The notes under the pieces: generated by a model
Told to the model about the DNA's origin: nothing
What the model saw: only the letters and a program-made list of their open reading frames with translations
Database searches by the model: none
Shown: positions 8,349 through 17,664 of the stretch, piece after piece
Numbering within the stretch: the stretch's first letter is position 1
Layout of the letters: every line of letters begins with the position of its first letter
Position numbers and translations under genes: made by a program
Source: Azospirillum brasilense
GTDB lineage: Bacteria; Pseudomonadota; Alphaproteobacteria; Azospirillales; Azospirillaceae
Assembly (NCBI RefSeq): GCF_001315015.1
Contig: NZ_CP012915.1
Span: 1,164,501 to 1,228,500, forward strand
Direction of reading: 5' to 3'
DNA: 64,000 bases

Positions 8349-10475
8349 TCAGACCGGCATGACCAACCCCGACACCGATCCCGGTTGAGGCGGCTGGGCA
8401 TTCGGCACGGCGGCCTCCCGCGCGATGCGGCGTGGCAGACGCAGGGTGAAGCCCGTGCCCTGCCCGGTTACCGACCGCACAGCCACCGTACCGCCCAGCA
8501 CGCCCGTCACGGTGCTTTGCACGATGTGCAGTCCAAGACCCGAACCGCCCTCGCTACGCTTGGTCGTGAAAAAGGGTTCGAAAACCTTGGACAGATGGTC
8601 TTCGGGAATGCCGGACCCATCGTCGGAAAAGTCGATGATCACGTGATCGCCACCGTCCGGATGGACGGCGATCCGTATGGTTCCCCGCTGCTCCTCACCA
8701 TAGGCGTGGATCAACGCGTTGATCACGAGGTTGGTCAGCACCTGGCTCAGCGCGCCGGGAATGCTGTCCATCTCCAACCCATCCGGACAATCCACTTCGA
8801 CCGTCACCAGCGTGCGCTTCAGACGAGGCCGCAGGGAGAACAGCACCTCGTCGATGTAGGTCCGCAGATCGAAAGCTCGCCGCTCGCCGGAGGTCTGATC
8901 CACCGCCACCTGCTTGAAGCTCTGCACCAGCGCCGCCGCCCGGTTCATGTTCGACACCAGCAGGCGGGCGGCCTCCGTCACCGCATCCAGATACTCGGCC
9001 AAGTTGGTTTTCTTCAGCGCGCCCGAATCGAAACGGACGCGCAGGTCACGGGCCTGTTCGGCGATGTGGCTGGCGGCGGTGAGGCCGATGCCGATCGGCG
9101 TGTTGATCTCGTGCGCGACCCCGGCGACCAGCTGGCCCAGCGAGGCCATGGCCTCCGCCTGGATCAGGCTCTCCTGGGCGGCGCGCAGGTCGGCAAGCGC
9201 GCGTTCCGCCTCGTCGCGGGCGGCCTCCATGGCGGCTTCCGCCGCCTTGCGGTCGTTGATGTCGTAGAGCCAGGTCAGCAGCGCCGGCTCTCCGTCCATC
9301 TCGATCTCACCCCAGCTCGACAACACCCAGACGATCGTTCCGTCCGGCTTGCGAAAGCGCACCTCGGCGTCGCGGAAAGGGCCTTCCCGTTCGAAACGTT
9401 CGATCAGGGCTTGGCGGTCCGCCGGATCGGCGTACAGCCGTTCGGCGGGCATCGGCAGCAGGTCGTCGCGCGACCGGCCCAGAATGATCTCCGACTGCGT
9501 GTTGCAGAACACCAGCAGGCCGTCGCGGCGCGTGATGTTCACGGCGATGGGGCTGGCCTCCAGGATCCGCAGCAGCCGCTCCTTGCCGGCACGGACCTCT
9601 TCCTCCTGGCGGCGGCGCTCGGTGATGTCGGTCATGATGCCGACATAGCGCACCGCCTGCCCGGCGGCGTCGCGGATCGCCCGCCCCTGCGCTGCGATCC
9701 ACATCCAATCGCCATCGGCGCGTCGCAGCCGGTAATCATAGGCATAGGCTGCGGTCTCGCCCCGCAGGTGGGCATCGATGGTGGTCAGCACGCGCTGGCG
9801 GTCGTCAGGATGCAAGCGCACATTCCAGAAGTCGGCCGGCATCTCCGGTCGCTCGGCGTAGCCCAGCATGCGCGGAAAGCTGTCGGACCACCAGCAGGTC
9901 CCCCGCGGGATATCGGTGTCCCACACCGCCGCCCCGGTGGCGTCCAGCGCCATTTCCAGACGATCGGCCAGATCGCGGCGAACCGCGTCGGCCTTCTTCT
10001 GTTCCGTCAGATCATAGAACCAGCTGATGTGACAGCGCTGCCCTTCGAAGTCGATGACGGTCGAACTCAGCGAGCCCATGCAGGTGTCGCCATCGCCGCG
10101 ACGCAGCAACACCTCCTGTCCATCGAAGAGACCATCGGCGTAGAGCCGATCAATGGCGGCCCGACGGTCCCGCGGGTCATGATAGAGCGGCCACATGCCG
10201 TCGCGCTGGAGTTGCTCGCCGCTGACTTTGAAACAGGTTGCGGCACTGGGGCTGTGGTAGAGGTTGTCGCCGTCGCGCGTGTTGATGAGGACGCCGATAG
10301 GGGCGGTGTCCAGGATGGCCCGCAACCGCTCTTCCGTCACGACGGGGGGAGGAGCCGTGTTTTCCGCCAAGGGCCTTCGCCCAATGCGCCGCGCCGCCAG
10401 CAAACCGGCGAGAAACCCGGCCAGGAGACCGGCGAACAGCGCAAACAGCGCCACCGTCAGCGAAACTGCAATCAT
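8349..10475 (-). CDS. Multi-PAS sensor histidine kinase
   Basis: A 708-residue kinase. Residues 5-30 form one membrane anchor, with no periplasmic domain apparent. Three PAS/PAC units follow at about 48-160, 175-290 and 300-410; the second includes DFWNVRLHPDDR. A short coiled coil leads to a HisKA-like helix GQLVAGVAHEINTP with the phosphoacceptor histidine near residue 455. The ATPase domain carries NLVINALIHAYG (N box), DDGSGIP (G1) and GGSGLGLHIV (G2). No receiver domain is fused and no cognate regulator is adjacent, so it is an orphan kinase sensing an unknown cytoplasmic signal. It lies 99 bases downstream of gatB. Confidence 0.88.
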   Translation of the reverse strand: MIAVSLTVALFALFAGLLAGFLAGLLAARRIGRRPLAENTAPPPVVTEERLRAILDTAPIGVLINTRDGDNLYHSPSAATCFKVSGEQLQRDGMWPLYHDPRDRRAAIDRLYADGLFDGQEVLLRRGDGDTCMGSLSSTVIDFEGQRCHISWFYDLTEQKKADAVRRDLADRLEMALDATGAAVWDTDIPRGTCWWSDSFPRMLGYAERPEMPADFWNVRLHPDDRQRVLTTIDAHLRGETAAYAYDYRLRRADGDWMWIAAQGRAIRDAAGQAVRYVGIMTDITERRRQEEEVRAGKERLLRILEASPIAVNITRRDGLLVFCNTQSEIILGRSRDDLLPMPAERLYADPADRQALIERFEREGPFRDAEVRFRKPDGTIVWVLSSWGEIEMDGEPALLTWLYDINDRKAAEAAMEAARDEAERALADLRAAQESLIQAEAMASLGQLVAGVAHEINTPIGIGLTAASHIAEQARDLRVRFDSGALKKTNLAEYLDAVTEAARLLVSNMNRAAALVQSFKQVAVDQTSGERRAFDLRTYIDEVLFSLRPRLKRTLVTVEVDCPDGLEMDSIPGALSQVLTNLVINALIHAYGEEQRGTIRIAVHPDGGDHVIIDFSDDGSGIPEDHLSKVFEPFFTTKRSEGGSGLGLHIVQSTVTGVLGGTVAVRSVTGQGTGFTLRLPRRIAREAAVPNAQPPQPGSVSGLVMPV

Positions 10476-10574
10476 AAGGGCCTCCCGCCGGCCTCACTTG
10501 AAACCGACGGGAGAATAAAATCAACGGTTATGACGCCGCACCGTCTTCCGGCGTGGCGTCACAGCCGTTGCCGA

Positions 10575-12026
10575 TCAGCCCTTCAGCTTGGCCATCAGGA
10601 TTTCGTTGACCAGGGCCGGGTTGGCCTTGCCCTGCGTCGCCTTCATCACCTGACCGACGAAGAAGCCGAACAGCTTGTCCTTGCCCGAGCGGAACTCCGC
10701 CACCTTGTCGGCGTTGGCGGCCAGCACGGCGTCGATGGACGACTCGATGGCCCCGGTGTCGGTGACTTGGCGCAGGCCCTTCTTCTCGACGATGTCGGCC
10801 GGCTTCTCGCCGGTTTCGAACATCGCCTCAAACACCTCCTTGGCGATTCGGCCGGAGATGGTGTTGTCGGCGATCAGGTCGATCAGGCCGCCGAGGTTTT
10901 CCGCCGAAACGGGGCTCTCCTCGATCTCCTTGCCGGCCTTGTTCAGATAGCCGAACAGCTCGCCGGTGACCCAGTTGGCGGCCAGCTTCGGGTCGCGGCC
11001 CTTGGCCACCGCCTCGTAGAAGTCGGCGCGGGCCTTCTCAGACACCAGCACGTTGGCGTCGTAGGGCGACAGCTTGTACTCGCTGATGAAGCGGGCCTTC
11101 TTGTCGTCCGGCAGCTCCGGCAGGGTGCGCTTGATGCCCTCGACCCAGTCGGCGTCCAGCTCCAGCGGCAGCAGGTCCGGATCGGGGAAGTAGCGGTAGT
11201 CGTGCGCCTCTTCCTTGGAGCGCATGGAGCGGGTCACGAACTTGGTCGTGTCCCACAGACGCGTCTCCTGGTCGATCTTCCCACCGTCCTCGATGATCTC
11301 GATCTGGCGGCGCGCCTCGTACTCGATCGCCTGCATGACGAAGCGGATCGAGTTGACGTTCTTGATCTCGCAGCGCGTGCCGAAGGGCGCGCCCGGCTTG
11401 CGCACCGACACGTTGACGTCGCAGCGCATGGAGCCTTCCTCCATGTTGCCGTCGCAGGTGCCGAGGTAGCGCAGGATGGAGCGCAGCTTGCGCACATAGG
11501 CGCCGGCCTCCTCCGCGGTGCGCATGTCCGGCTCCGACACGATCTCCATCAGCGCCACGCCCGACCGGTTCAGGTCGATGTAGGTCTTGGCGGGGTGCTG
11601 GTCGTGCAGCGACTTGCCGGCGTCCTGCTCCAGATGCAGGCGCGTGACGCCGACCGTGCGGGAGGAGCCGTCCGGCAGGTCCAGAACGATCTCGCCCTTG
11701 CCGACGATGGGCTGCAGATACTGGCTGATCTGGTAGCCCTGCGGCAGGTCGGCGTAGAAGTAGTTCTTGCGGTCGAACACCGAGTGCAGGTTGATCTGCG
11801 CCTTCAGCCCCAGGCCGGTGCGCACCGCCTGCTCGATGCAGTGCTCGTTGATGACGGGCAGCATGCCGGGAAAGGCGGCGTCGACGAAGCTGACCTGGCT
11901 GTTCGGCTCGGCGCCGAAGGCGGTGGCGGCGCCGGAGAACAGCTTGGCGTTCGAGATGACCTGGGCGTGGACCTCCAGCCCGATCACGATTTCCCAATCG
12001 CCCGTTTCGCCCTGAATGTACGACAT
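10575..12026 (-). CDS. gatB: Asp-tRNA(Asn)/Glu-tRNA(Gln) amidotransferase subunit B
   Basis: A 483-residue GatB of normal length. The cradle domain opens [13 protein letters not shown] and contains the conserved [17 protein letters not shown] and [12 protein letters not shown] motifs. The C-terminal helical and YqeY-like tail runs from about residue 300, with TGELFGYLN. It activates mischarged Glu-tRNA(Gln) or Asp-tRNA(Asn) with ATP and passes it to ammonia delivered from GatA. It is the last gene of gatC-gatA-gatB, 21 bases after gatA. Confidence 0.96.
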   Translation of the reverse strand: MSYIQGETGDWEIVIGLEVHAQVISNAKLFSGAATAFGAEPNSQVSFVDAAFPGMLPVINEHCIEQAVRTGLGLKAQINLHSVFDRKNYFYADLPQGYQISQYLQPIVGKGEIVLDLPDGSSRTVGVTRLHLEQDAGKSLHDQHPAKTYIDLNRSGVALMEIVSEPDMRTAEEAGAYVRKLRSILRYLGTCDGNMEEGSMRCDVNVSVRKPGAPFGTRCEIKNVNSIRFVMQAIEYEARRQIEIIEDGGKIDQETRLWDTTKFVTRSMRSKEEAHDYRYFPDPDLLPLELDADWVEGIKRTLPELPDDKKARFISEYKLSPYDANVLVSEKARADFYEAVAKGRDPKLAANWVTGELFGYLNKAGKEIEESPVSAENLGGLIDLIADNTISGRIAKEVFEAMFETGEKPADIVEKKGLRQVTDTGAIESSIDAVLAANADKVAEFRSGKDKLFGFFVGQVMKATQGKANPALVNEILMAKLKG

Positions 12027-12047
12027 CGGTCTCTTCTCTCGTCCGGC

Positions 12048-13529
12048 TCAGGCCATGAACGGCGGGGTGGCGGTGACGGCGGCGGCCTTTTCGATGACCT
12101 GACCGACGCGCAGGACGGTCTCCTCATCGAAGGGCCGGCCGAGGAGCTGGAGCCCCAGCGGCAGCCCGTCCGACCCGACGCCGGCCGGGACCGACATGCC
12201 CGGCAGGCCGGCCAGCGAGGCCGGCACCGTGAACACGTCGTTCAGGTACATCTGGATCGGATCGTCCATCTTCTCGCCGATGGCGAAGGCGGTGCTCGGC
12301 GCGGTCGGCGTCAGGATGACGTCGCACGTCTTGAACGCCTCGTCGAAGTCCCACTTGATGCGCGTGCGCACCTGACGGGCCTTGTTGTAGTAGGCGTCGT
12401 AATAGCCCGCCGACAGCACGTAGGTGCCGATCAGGATGCGGCGGCGGACCTCCTTGCCGAAGCCGGCGCCGCGGGTGTTCTCGTACATGTCCTTCAGGCT
12501 GGCGCCCTCGACCCGCAGGCCGTAGCGCAGGCCGTCGTAGCGCGCGAGGTTCGACGACGCCTCGGCCGGGGCGACGATGTAATAGGTGGCCAGCGCGTAC
12601 TTGGAGTGCGGCAGGCTGATCTCCACCGGCTCGGCGCCGGCCTGCTTCAGCCATTCGATGCCCTGGTCCCAGATCGCGGCGATCTCGGCGGGCATGCCCT
12701 CCACCCGGTATTCCTTGGGAATGCCGACCTTCAGGCCGCGGATGTCGCCGGTCAGCGCGGCGCGGAAATCCGGCACCGCCATGTCGACCGAGGTCGAGTC
12801 CTTCGGATCGAAGCCGCACATCGAGCGCAGCATGATCGCCGCGTCCTCGACCGTGCGGGTCATCGGCCCGGCCTGGTCCAGCGAGGAGGCGAAGGCGACC
12901 ACGCCCCAGCGCGAGCAGCGACCGTAGGTCGGCTTGATGCCGACGATGCCGGTGAAGGCGGCGGGCTGGCGGATCGAGCCGCCGGTGTCCGTGCCCGTGG
13001 CGCCCAGAGCGGCGCGCGCGGCCACCGCCGCGGCCGAGCCGCCCGACGAGCCGCCGGGGACGATCTGGCGCGACCAATTGCCGACCTCGCCCGGGCTCCA
13101 CGGGCTGATCACGTTGCCGTGGTGGGAGGTGATGTTGGCCGAGCCCATGGCGAACTCGTCCAGGTTCACCTTGCCCAGCATGACGGCGCCGTCGCGCCAC
13201 AGGTTGCTGGTGACGGTGGACTCATACTCCGGCTTGAAGCCGTCGAGGATGTGGCTGGCCGCGGTGGTCAGCACGCCCTTGGTGCAGAACAGGTCCTTCA
13301 CCGCGATGGGCAGGCCCTCCATCGGGCCGGCCTCGCCCTTGGCGCGGCGGGCGTCGGACGCCTTGGCCATGGCCAGCGCCTGTTCCGGCGTCTCGGTGAT
13401 GAAGGCGTTCAGCGGGCGGATCGTCTCCACCGCCTTGACGTGGGCCTCGGTCAGCTCGACCGCGGTGAATTCCTTCTTGGCGAGGCCGTCGAGGGCCGCC
13501 GCCATGGTCAGATGCGTAAGTCCCGTCAT
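12048..13529 (-). CDS. gatA: Asp-tRNA(Asn)/Glu-tRNA(Gln) amidotransferase subunit A
   Basis: A 493-residue amidase-signature enzyme. The catalytic lysine is in AVKDLF (residue 78), the cis-serine is at 161 in PGGSSGGSA, and the nucleophile Ser185 is in DTGGSIRQP. It hydrolyses glutamine to supply ammonia to GatB. The ATG shares one base with the gatC stop (TGATG), indicating translational coupling; a GTG one codon earlier is also possible. Length and motifs are fully typical. Confidence 0.96.
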   Translation of the reverse strand: MTGLTHLTMAAALDGLAKKEFTAVELTEAHVKAVETIRPLNAFITETPEQALAMAKASDARRAKGEAGPMEGLPIAVKDLFCTKGVLTTAASHILDGFKPEYESTVTSNLWRDGAVMLGKVNLDEFAMGSANITSHHGNVISPWSPGEVGNWSRQIVPGGSSGGSAAAVAARAALGATGTDTGGSIRQPAAFTGIVGIKPTYGRCSRWGVVAFASSLDQAGPMTRTVEDAAIMLRSMCGFDPKDSTSVDMAVPDFRAALTGDIRGLKVGIPKEYRVEGMPAEIAAIWDQGIEWLKQAGAEPVEISLPHSKYALATYYIVAPAEASSNLARYDGLRYGLRVEGASLKDMYENTRGAGFGKEVRRRILIGTYVLSAGYYDAYYNKARQVRTRIKWDFDEAFKTCDVILTPTAPSTAFAIGEKMDDPIQMYLNDVFTVPASLAGLPGMSVPAGVGSDGLPLGLQLLGRPFDEETVLRVGQVIEKAAAVTATPPFMA

Positions 13530-13816
13530 CACTCGACCACCTTCGGAACGACGTAGAAGCCTTCGGCCGTCTCCGGGCCGTTGGAGAGGACGGCGTCGCG
13601 GTAACCGCCATCGGTCACCTCGTCCTTGCGGCGGCGCAGGGTTTGCGCGGCCACGCTGGTCATCGGCGGCACGTCCTGCGTGTCGACCTCGCCCAACTGT
13701 TCGACGAAGGTCAGGATTTGGCTCAGCTCACCCGCCAGGTGATCCAGTTCATCGTCCGGCACCTTGATGCGGGCCAGATGCGCGATCTTGGCCACGGTGG
13801 CCTTGTCGAGCGACAT
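13529..13816 (-). CDS. gatC: Asp-tRNA(Asn)/Glu-tRNA(Gln) amidotransferase subunit C
   Basis: A 95-residue GatC starting [17 protein letters not shown]. The family signature [16 protein letters not shown] is near the middle. GatC is the belt that holds GatA and GatB together. The internal ATG at 13816 is preferred over the longer open frame because it matches the family start exactly. It is the first gene of the gatCAB operon. Confidence 0.95.
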   Translation of the reverse strand: MSLDKATVAKIAHLARIKVPDDELDHLAGELSQILTFVEQLGEVDTQDVPPMTSVAAQTLRRRKDEVTDGGYRDAVLSNGPETAEGFYVVPKVVE

Positions 13817-13950
13817 GCCTTCCACTCTCTTCCGAAACGTCTGGAAAAACGGCTTGGAAGCTATCACCCGAATTCTATTACCGCAATGATTCAGGGATAT
13901 CCTGTCCACCGGCACACCCCTCCGGACCGACGGCGGAAAAACGCCGGGAG

Positions 13951-14061
13951 GATAAAGCGCGGCAACAGGTTCCGCTGCCGGCCGTCAACAGTCTGGGCGA
14001 CCACGCCCAGACGATGCGCCGGTCGGTGGACGAGTTCGTCCAGCGCATCCACAGCGCCTGA
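13951..14061 (+). pseudogene. Possible 3' remnant of a chemoreceptor gene
   Basis: An open frame of 37 codons ends NSLGDHAQTMRRSVDEFVQ and then RIHSA before a stop. This resembles the extreme C-terminus of methyl-accepting chemotaxis proteins (compare [15 protein letters not shown] in the chemoreceptor at 54198-55889). There is no start, no signalling domain and no plausible longer frame, so it looks like a decayed tail. The match is short; chance is not excluded. The rest of the 282-base gap between gatC and the acetyltransferase shows nothing else clear. Confidence 0.35.
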
Positions 14062-14098
14062 ACTCGCGAAGGCGCCCGACGCCGAACGTTGGGCCGCG

Positions 14099-14638
14099 TC
14101 AACCTTCGCCGCGACCCGCATCCCAACGTGCCCGGTCGATGCGCAGGGTGAGCAGGGCAAGCCGGTCGCCCCAGGGCGCCGTCCGCTCCTCGATGGCGAT
14201 TGGGACGAATCCCATCGCGGCGTAGAGAAGAAGTCCCGGAGTGTTGGTGTTGAAGCAACGCAGCACAAGTTCGGGCAAGCCGTGATGGTCGAAGGCGCGG
14301 TCCATCATGATGCGCACCAGATGCTTCGCCACGCCGGTTCGCCGGACCCAGGGCGCCGCGCTGACATTGCCCAGGCTGGCGCTGCATCCCTCTTCGAAGG
14401 TGGCGAAATTCGCATAGCCGACCACCTCGCCGCCGCGCAGCACCACCGTGGGATCGCGGCGCACGGCCAACGAGGCGCGCACCTGTTCCGGAGTCAACGG
14501 CCATGTCGCGCGGGGGAACAGGAAATACAGCTCCTCCCGATTGCGGGCGAACCGGCAGATGTGGGGAATATCGGCGTCGGTCAAGGGGCGGTGGCTGAAC
14601 ACAGCCGCGGGAGTCGGAACGGGGGCGGCGGTGGGCAT
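14099..14638 (-). CDS. GNAT family N-acetyltransferase
   Basis: A 179-residue GNAT-fold protein. The N-terminal part reads LTDADIPHICRFA. The acetyl-CoA pyrophosphate loop is the region VRRTGVAKHLVRIMMD (about residues 102-117). Motif B follows, with LRCFNTNTPGLLLYAAMGFVP (about 130-150), typical of RimI-like enzymes. The acceptor amine is unknown. It is divergent from ruvX and has its own promoter at 14666-14693. Confidence 0.85.
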   Translation of the reverse strand: MPTAAPVPTPAAVFSHRPLTDADIPHICRFARNREELYFLFPRATWPLTPEQVRASLAVRRDPTVVLRGGEVVGYANFATFEEGCSASLGNVSAAPWVRRTGVAKHLVRIMMDRAFDHHGLPELVLRCFNTNTPGLLLYAAMGFVPIAIEERTAPWGDRLALLTLRIDRARWDAGRGEG

Positions 14639-14665
14639 GGATGAACTCCGGAATTCGCAACCACT

Positions 14666-14693
14666 AGAATAAATATGCCAAAAAACAACTCAA
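14666..14693 (-). promoter_or_regulatory. Sigma-70 promoter for the GNAT gene
   Basis: On the minus strand TTGAGT (14688-14693) is separated by 16 bases from TATTCT (14666-14671). Start of transcription near 14659 leaves a leader of about 20 bases with a CGGAG ribosome site before the ATG at 14638. Confidence 0.5.
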
Positions 14694-14737
14694 GCGGCTT
14701 CGCCGCGCCGTCGCATCGCCCAACATCTCCGCCGGGC

Positions 14738-14766
14738 TTGCCGTTCCGGCAGACGGCTTCTATGGT
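14738..14766 (+). promoter_or_regulatory. Sigma-70 promoter of ruvX, predicted leaderless
   Basis: TTGCCG (14738-14743), 17 bases, then TATGGT (14761-14766). The expected transcription start falls at about 14773-14774, on the A of the chosen start codon. Confidence 0.55.
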
Positions 14767-14773
14767 TCGCGGC

Positions 14774-15334
14774 ATGATCCATACGCTTCCCGAACTGGCC
14801 GCCCGCCTGGGCCGGGGCCAACGCCTGCTCGGCCTCGACGTCGGCACCAAGACCGTCGGCATGGCCGTGTCCGACCCGAATTTCGTCGTCGCCTCGCCGA
14901 TCGGCACGCTGAAGCGCACGAAGTTCACCCAGGACGCCCGCGAGCTGTCGCGGACGCTGCGCGATTACGGGATCGGCGGGTTGGTGATCGGCCTGCCGCT
15001 GAACATGGACGGGTCGGAGGGGCCGCGCGCCGAATCCACCCGCGCCTTCGCCAAGAACCTGATGGAGCGGTCCGATCTGCTGGGCTGGGACGCCGAGATC
15101 GCCTTCTGGGACGAGCGGCTGTCGACCTCCGCGGTCGAGCGTTTCATGATCGGCGAGGCCGACATGACCCGCAAGCGCCGGGACGAGGTGGTGGACAAGA
15201 TGGCCGCCGCCTACATCCTGCAGGGCGCCCTGGACGCGCTCGCCCACATCCGCCGCATGGAGCGGGAGCAGCGGGAGCGCGACGAATACGACAACGATAT
15301 TGGCGGCCACAGCGGCGACAACGGGGACGCCTGA
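14774..15334 (+). CDS. ruvX: Putative pre-16S rRNA nuclease / Holliday junction resolvase-like YqgF
   Basis: A 186-residue RNase H-fold protein. It has the family motifs LLGLDVGTKTVGMAVSD (first catalytic Asp), VIGLPLNMDGSEGP and FWDERLSTSAVE, and a late Asp in RRDEVVDKMAAAYILQ. YqgF proteins take part in 16S rRNA 5' processing; resolvase activity has also been proposed. The ATG at 14774 is chosen because the promoter would start transcription there and because an upstream ATG at 14762 lies inside the minus-10. The C-terminus has an acidic tail. Confidence 0.9.
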   Translation: MIHTLPELAARLGRGQRLLGLDVGTKTVGMAVSDPNFVVASPIGTLKRTKFTQDARELSRTLRDYGIGGLVIGLPLNMDGSEGPRAESTRAFAKNLMERSDLLGWDAEIAFWDERLSTSAVERFMIGEADMTRKRRDEVVDKMAAAYILQGALDALAHIRRMEREQRERDEYDNDIGGHSGDNGDA

Positions 15335-15341
15335 CGGCCCC

Positions 15342-16271
15342 ATGCTGCCCATCGCCGGAGCGCTGGCCCCGATCTTCCTGCTGATCCTGTTCGGACAGGG
15401 ATTGCGTCGCCGCGCCGTGATCCCCGAGACCGCCTGGCCGTCGCTCGACCGGCTGACCTATCTTCTGTTCTTTCCCTGCCTGATCGTGGACGAGCTGACG
15501 CGCACCGACCTGCGCGCCCTGTCCATGGGGTCCATGGGCGGGACGATGGCCGCGGGGATTTTTGCCGGGGCCGCCCTGGCGCTCGCCGTCCGGCGCCCGA
15601 TCGGACTGGAGGGTCCGGCCTTCACCTCGGTCTTCCAGGGGGCGATCCGACCCAACACCTATGTGGGGCTGGCGGGGGCCAGCGCGCTCTATGGGTCCGC
15701 CGGGCTGACGCTGACGGCGGTGGGCATCGCCGTGGTGGTGCCGCTGGTCAACCTGCTCTGCGTCACGGCGATGGTGCAGTATGGGCGCGTGGCGGACGGC
15801 GCGCCGCAGCGCAGCGGTGTCGGCGCGGTCGTCTCCGGCATCCTGCGCAACCCGATCATCATCGCCGTCGCCATCGGCGCCGCCCTGAACCTGGGCGGGA
15901 TCGGCCGTGTTCCGGTGGTCGGGGACGTGGTCGGCATCCTGGCGCGGGCCGCCCTGCCGATGGGGCTGCTGTCGGTCGGCGCCGGGCTGGACCTCGCCGC
16001 GGCGCGTGGCGCCGGGCTCGGCGTGGCGCTGTCCAGCGTCCTGAAGCTGTTGCTGGTCCCCGCCGCGACGGCGCTCGCCGGGCTGTGGCTGGGGGTGGAC
16101 GGGCTGCCGCTGACCATCGCGGTGCTGTTCAACGCCCTGCCCTGCTCGGCCAGTTCCTATGTCCTGGCCCGGCAGATGGGCGGCGACCACGCGCTCGTCG
16201 CCGGCATCATCACCGTTCAGACGCTCGCTTCCGCCGCCACGCTGCCCCTGGTCGTCGCCTTGGCGGGATGA
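15342..16271 (+). CDS. AEC family transporter (auxin-efflux-carrier/malate-permease type)
   Basis: A 309-residue membrane protein with about ten transmembrane segments, the AEC size. It opens with IFLLILFGQGLRRR and includes the characteristic second-half motif MGLLSVGAGLDL, and near the end FNALPCSASSYVLARQMGGD. Bacterial members move malonate, malate or related anions; the substrate here is unknown. The start ATG follows the ruvX stop by seven bases, so the two genes are co-transcribed. Confidence 0.85.
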   Translation: MLPIAGALAPIFLLILFGQGLRRRAVIPETAWPSLDRLTYLLFFPCLIVDELTRTDLRALSMGSMGGTMAAGIFAGAALALAVRRPIGLEGPAFTSVFQGAIRPNTYVGLAGASALYGSAGLTLTAVGIAVVVPLVNLLCVTAMVQYGRVADGAPQRSGVGAVVSGILRNPIIIAVAIGAALNLGGIGRVPVVGDVVGILARAALPMGLLSVGAGLDLAAARGAGLGVALSSVLKLLLVPAATALAGLWLGVDGLPLTIAVLFNALPCSASSYVLARQMGGDHALVAGIITVQTLASAATLPLVVALAG

Positions 16272-16352
16272 CGGTCGGTCGCCTTTAATGGTTCGTTAGG
16301 AACCGAGCGCAAACACTACCCTGGATAGTTCATCTCATGGACTTGCTCAGCC

Positions 16353-17231
16353 ATGACCATCCCTCCCGCAGCGTCTCACAGCCCAAGCCCTTCCTTTGCG
16401 GCGTTGGGGAAGGTTTCAGGACACGGTCCGGTTGCGGCGGCCTCCCCGTCGGCGGAACCGCCGGCCTCCGGGCCTGTGGACACGGTCAGCCTCTCCACCG
16501 AGGCGCAATTCCGGATGAGCAACGCGACGAGGTTCACCGTAACCGCCGATTCGCTGGCGCAAGCCGTGACGGCCGCGAAGACGGTGCCCGGACTGAACGC
16601 CGACGCGGAACGCTTCACGCCCGAAGCGATGGCGGCCCATGCCGAGTGGCGGGAGAAGCACACGGACTATACGGGCAGGGTGCGCGATCTCGTCGACCAG
16701 ACCTTCGGCCTCAGCGCAGACAGGAACGGTTGGGCGGCGGGCGGAGCCGCGCTGACCGCCATAAAGAATCTGGCGGAGAAGAATGGGCTGATCGAACCGA
16801 CAATGCCTCCGGCCGTAGCCAACATGCTGCAAACGACGGGTGAAAGCATGTGGACCGATAAAAGCGGCGGAACCACCGGCATGTTCGACATCGCTTTCCT
16901 GCCGAATGGCGCAGAGAAAGGCGGCAACCTCCGCATCCTGTTCGACAGCAGCAAGAAGCCCGGCGCCGACAGCTCTCTGGTCGATTTGAAGAACGGCGGC
17001 GCGAACGCTCAAGGCGCCTTGGCCAAAATCAAGACCTCGGCGCTTGGCGCGTCGCTGGACAGCGTGGGCGGGTGGAGTCCAGGCGGCACGGCCAACGCCT
17101 ACGCTCTCACCAGCGGCAAGAACGGCGGCGACGCCGAAGTCTTCGGCATGGTCATTTCCAACAACGCCGACGAATACGCGAGGGTGAATACCAAGACCAT
17201 ATTGGAAACCATCCACAGCCTCCTTGGCTGA
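16353..17231 (+). CDS. Hypothetical protein, unrecognised family
   Basis: A 292-residue protein that I do not recognise. The first 45 residues are rich in Ala, Ser and Pro and have no signal peptide. A short motif PVDTVSLSTEAQ follows, of the kind seen in the disordered N-termini of many alphaproteobacterial proteins. The rest appears globular, mixed helix and strand, with glycine- and asparagine-rich loops (GGANAQGALAK, SGKNGGDAEVFG). There are no cysteines. It stands alone between the AEC transporter (81 bases) and a convergent GFA gene (16 bases). Confidence 0.7.
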   Translation: MTIPPAASHSPSPSFAALGKVSGHGPVAAASPSAEPPASGPVDTVSLSTEAQFRMSNATRFTVTADSLAQAVTAAKTVPGLNADAERFTPEAMAAHAEWREKHTDYTGRVRDLVDQTFGLSADRNGWAAGGAALTAIKNLAEKNGLIEPTMPPAVANMLQTTGESMWTDKSGGTTGMFDIAFLPNGAEKGGNLRILFDSSKKPGADSSLVDLKNGGANAQGALAKIKTSALGASLDSVGGWSPGGTANAYALTSGKNGGDAEVFGMVISNNADEYARVNTKTILETIHSLLG

Positions 17232-17247
17232 GGCTTTGCGCGACCGT

Positions 17248-17661
17248 TCACGGCGGTTCCGGAGCGCCCTGCGGGAAGCGTTCCAGCCCGTCGTCGATGG
17301 CGTAGTAATCGCCCTGGTCCTCAGCATAAATATGCCGCAGCGTCGTCAAGCCGGTCGGCTGGTCCAGCGTGCCGGCGGCGATGTCGAACAGCCCCGACTC
17401 GTCGCCACTCCAGAACAGCGACGAACCGCAGCGCGAGCAGAAGCCCCGCTGCGCCTTCGCCGAGGAACGGTACCAGGACAGGGTGTCCTGCGCCTTGATG
17501 ACGACCGTCTCGCGCAGGATGGTGATGTAGGCGCCGAAATGGCCGTGGAAGCGCCGGCACTGGCCGCAATGGCAGTTGACCACCCCCATGGGCCGCTCGG
17601 CCACCTCGTACCGAACGGCGCCGCACAGGCAGCCACCGGTCAACGTCGCGTCGCCGCTCAT
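17248..17661 (-). CDS. GFA family protein (Mss4-like zinc fold)
   Basis: A 137-residue protein of the GFA (glutathione-dependent formaldehyde-activating-like) family. Zinc-ligand pairs are CLCG near residue 12, CHCGQCRRFHG near 36-46 and CSRCGSSLFW near 84-92. The family has a Mss4-like fold; most bacterial members have no proven formaldehyde activity. It lies three bases after a paralogue that shares the CHCGQCRR and GFCSRCG motifs, so the pair arose by duplication. Confidence 0.88.
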   Translation of the reverse strand: MSGDATLTGGCLCGAVRYEVAERPMGVVNCHCGQCRRFHGHFGAYITILRETVVIKAQDTLSWYRSSAKAQRGFCSRCGSSLFWSGDESGLFDIAAGTLDQPTGLTTLRHIYAEDQGDYYAIDDGLERFPQGAPEPP

Positions 17662-17664
17662 GCC

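Noticed and set aside
8385..13556. Very long plus-strand frame (1723 codons) across the kinase and gatBA
   Set aside because: It is antisense to three well-supported genes with low-complexity composition; a GC-skew artefact.
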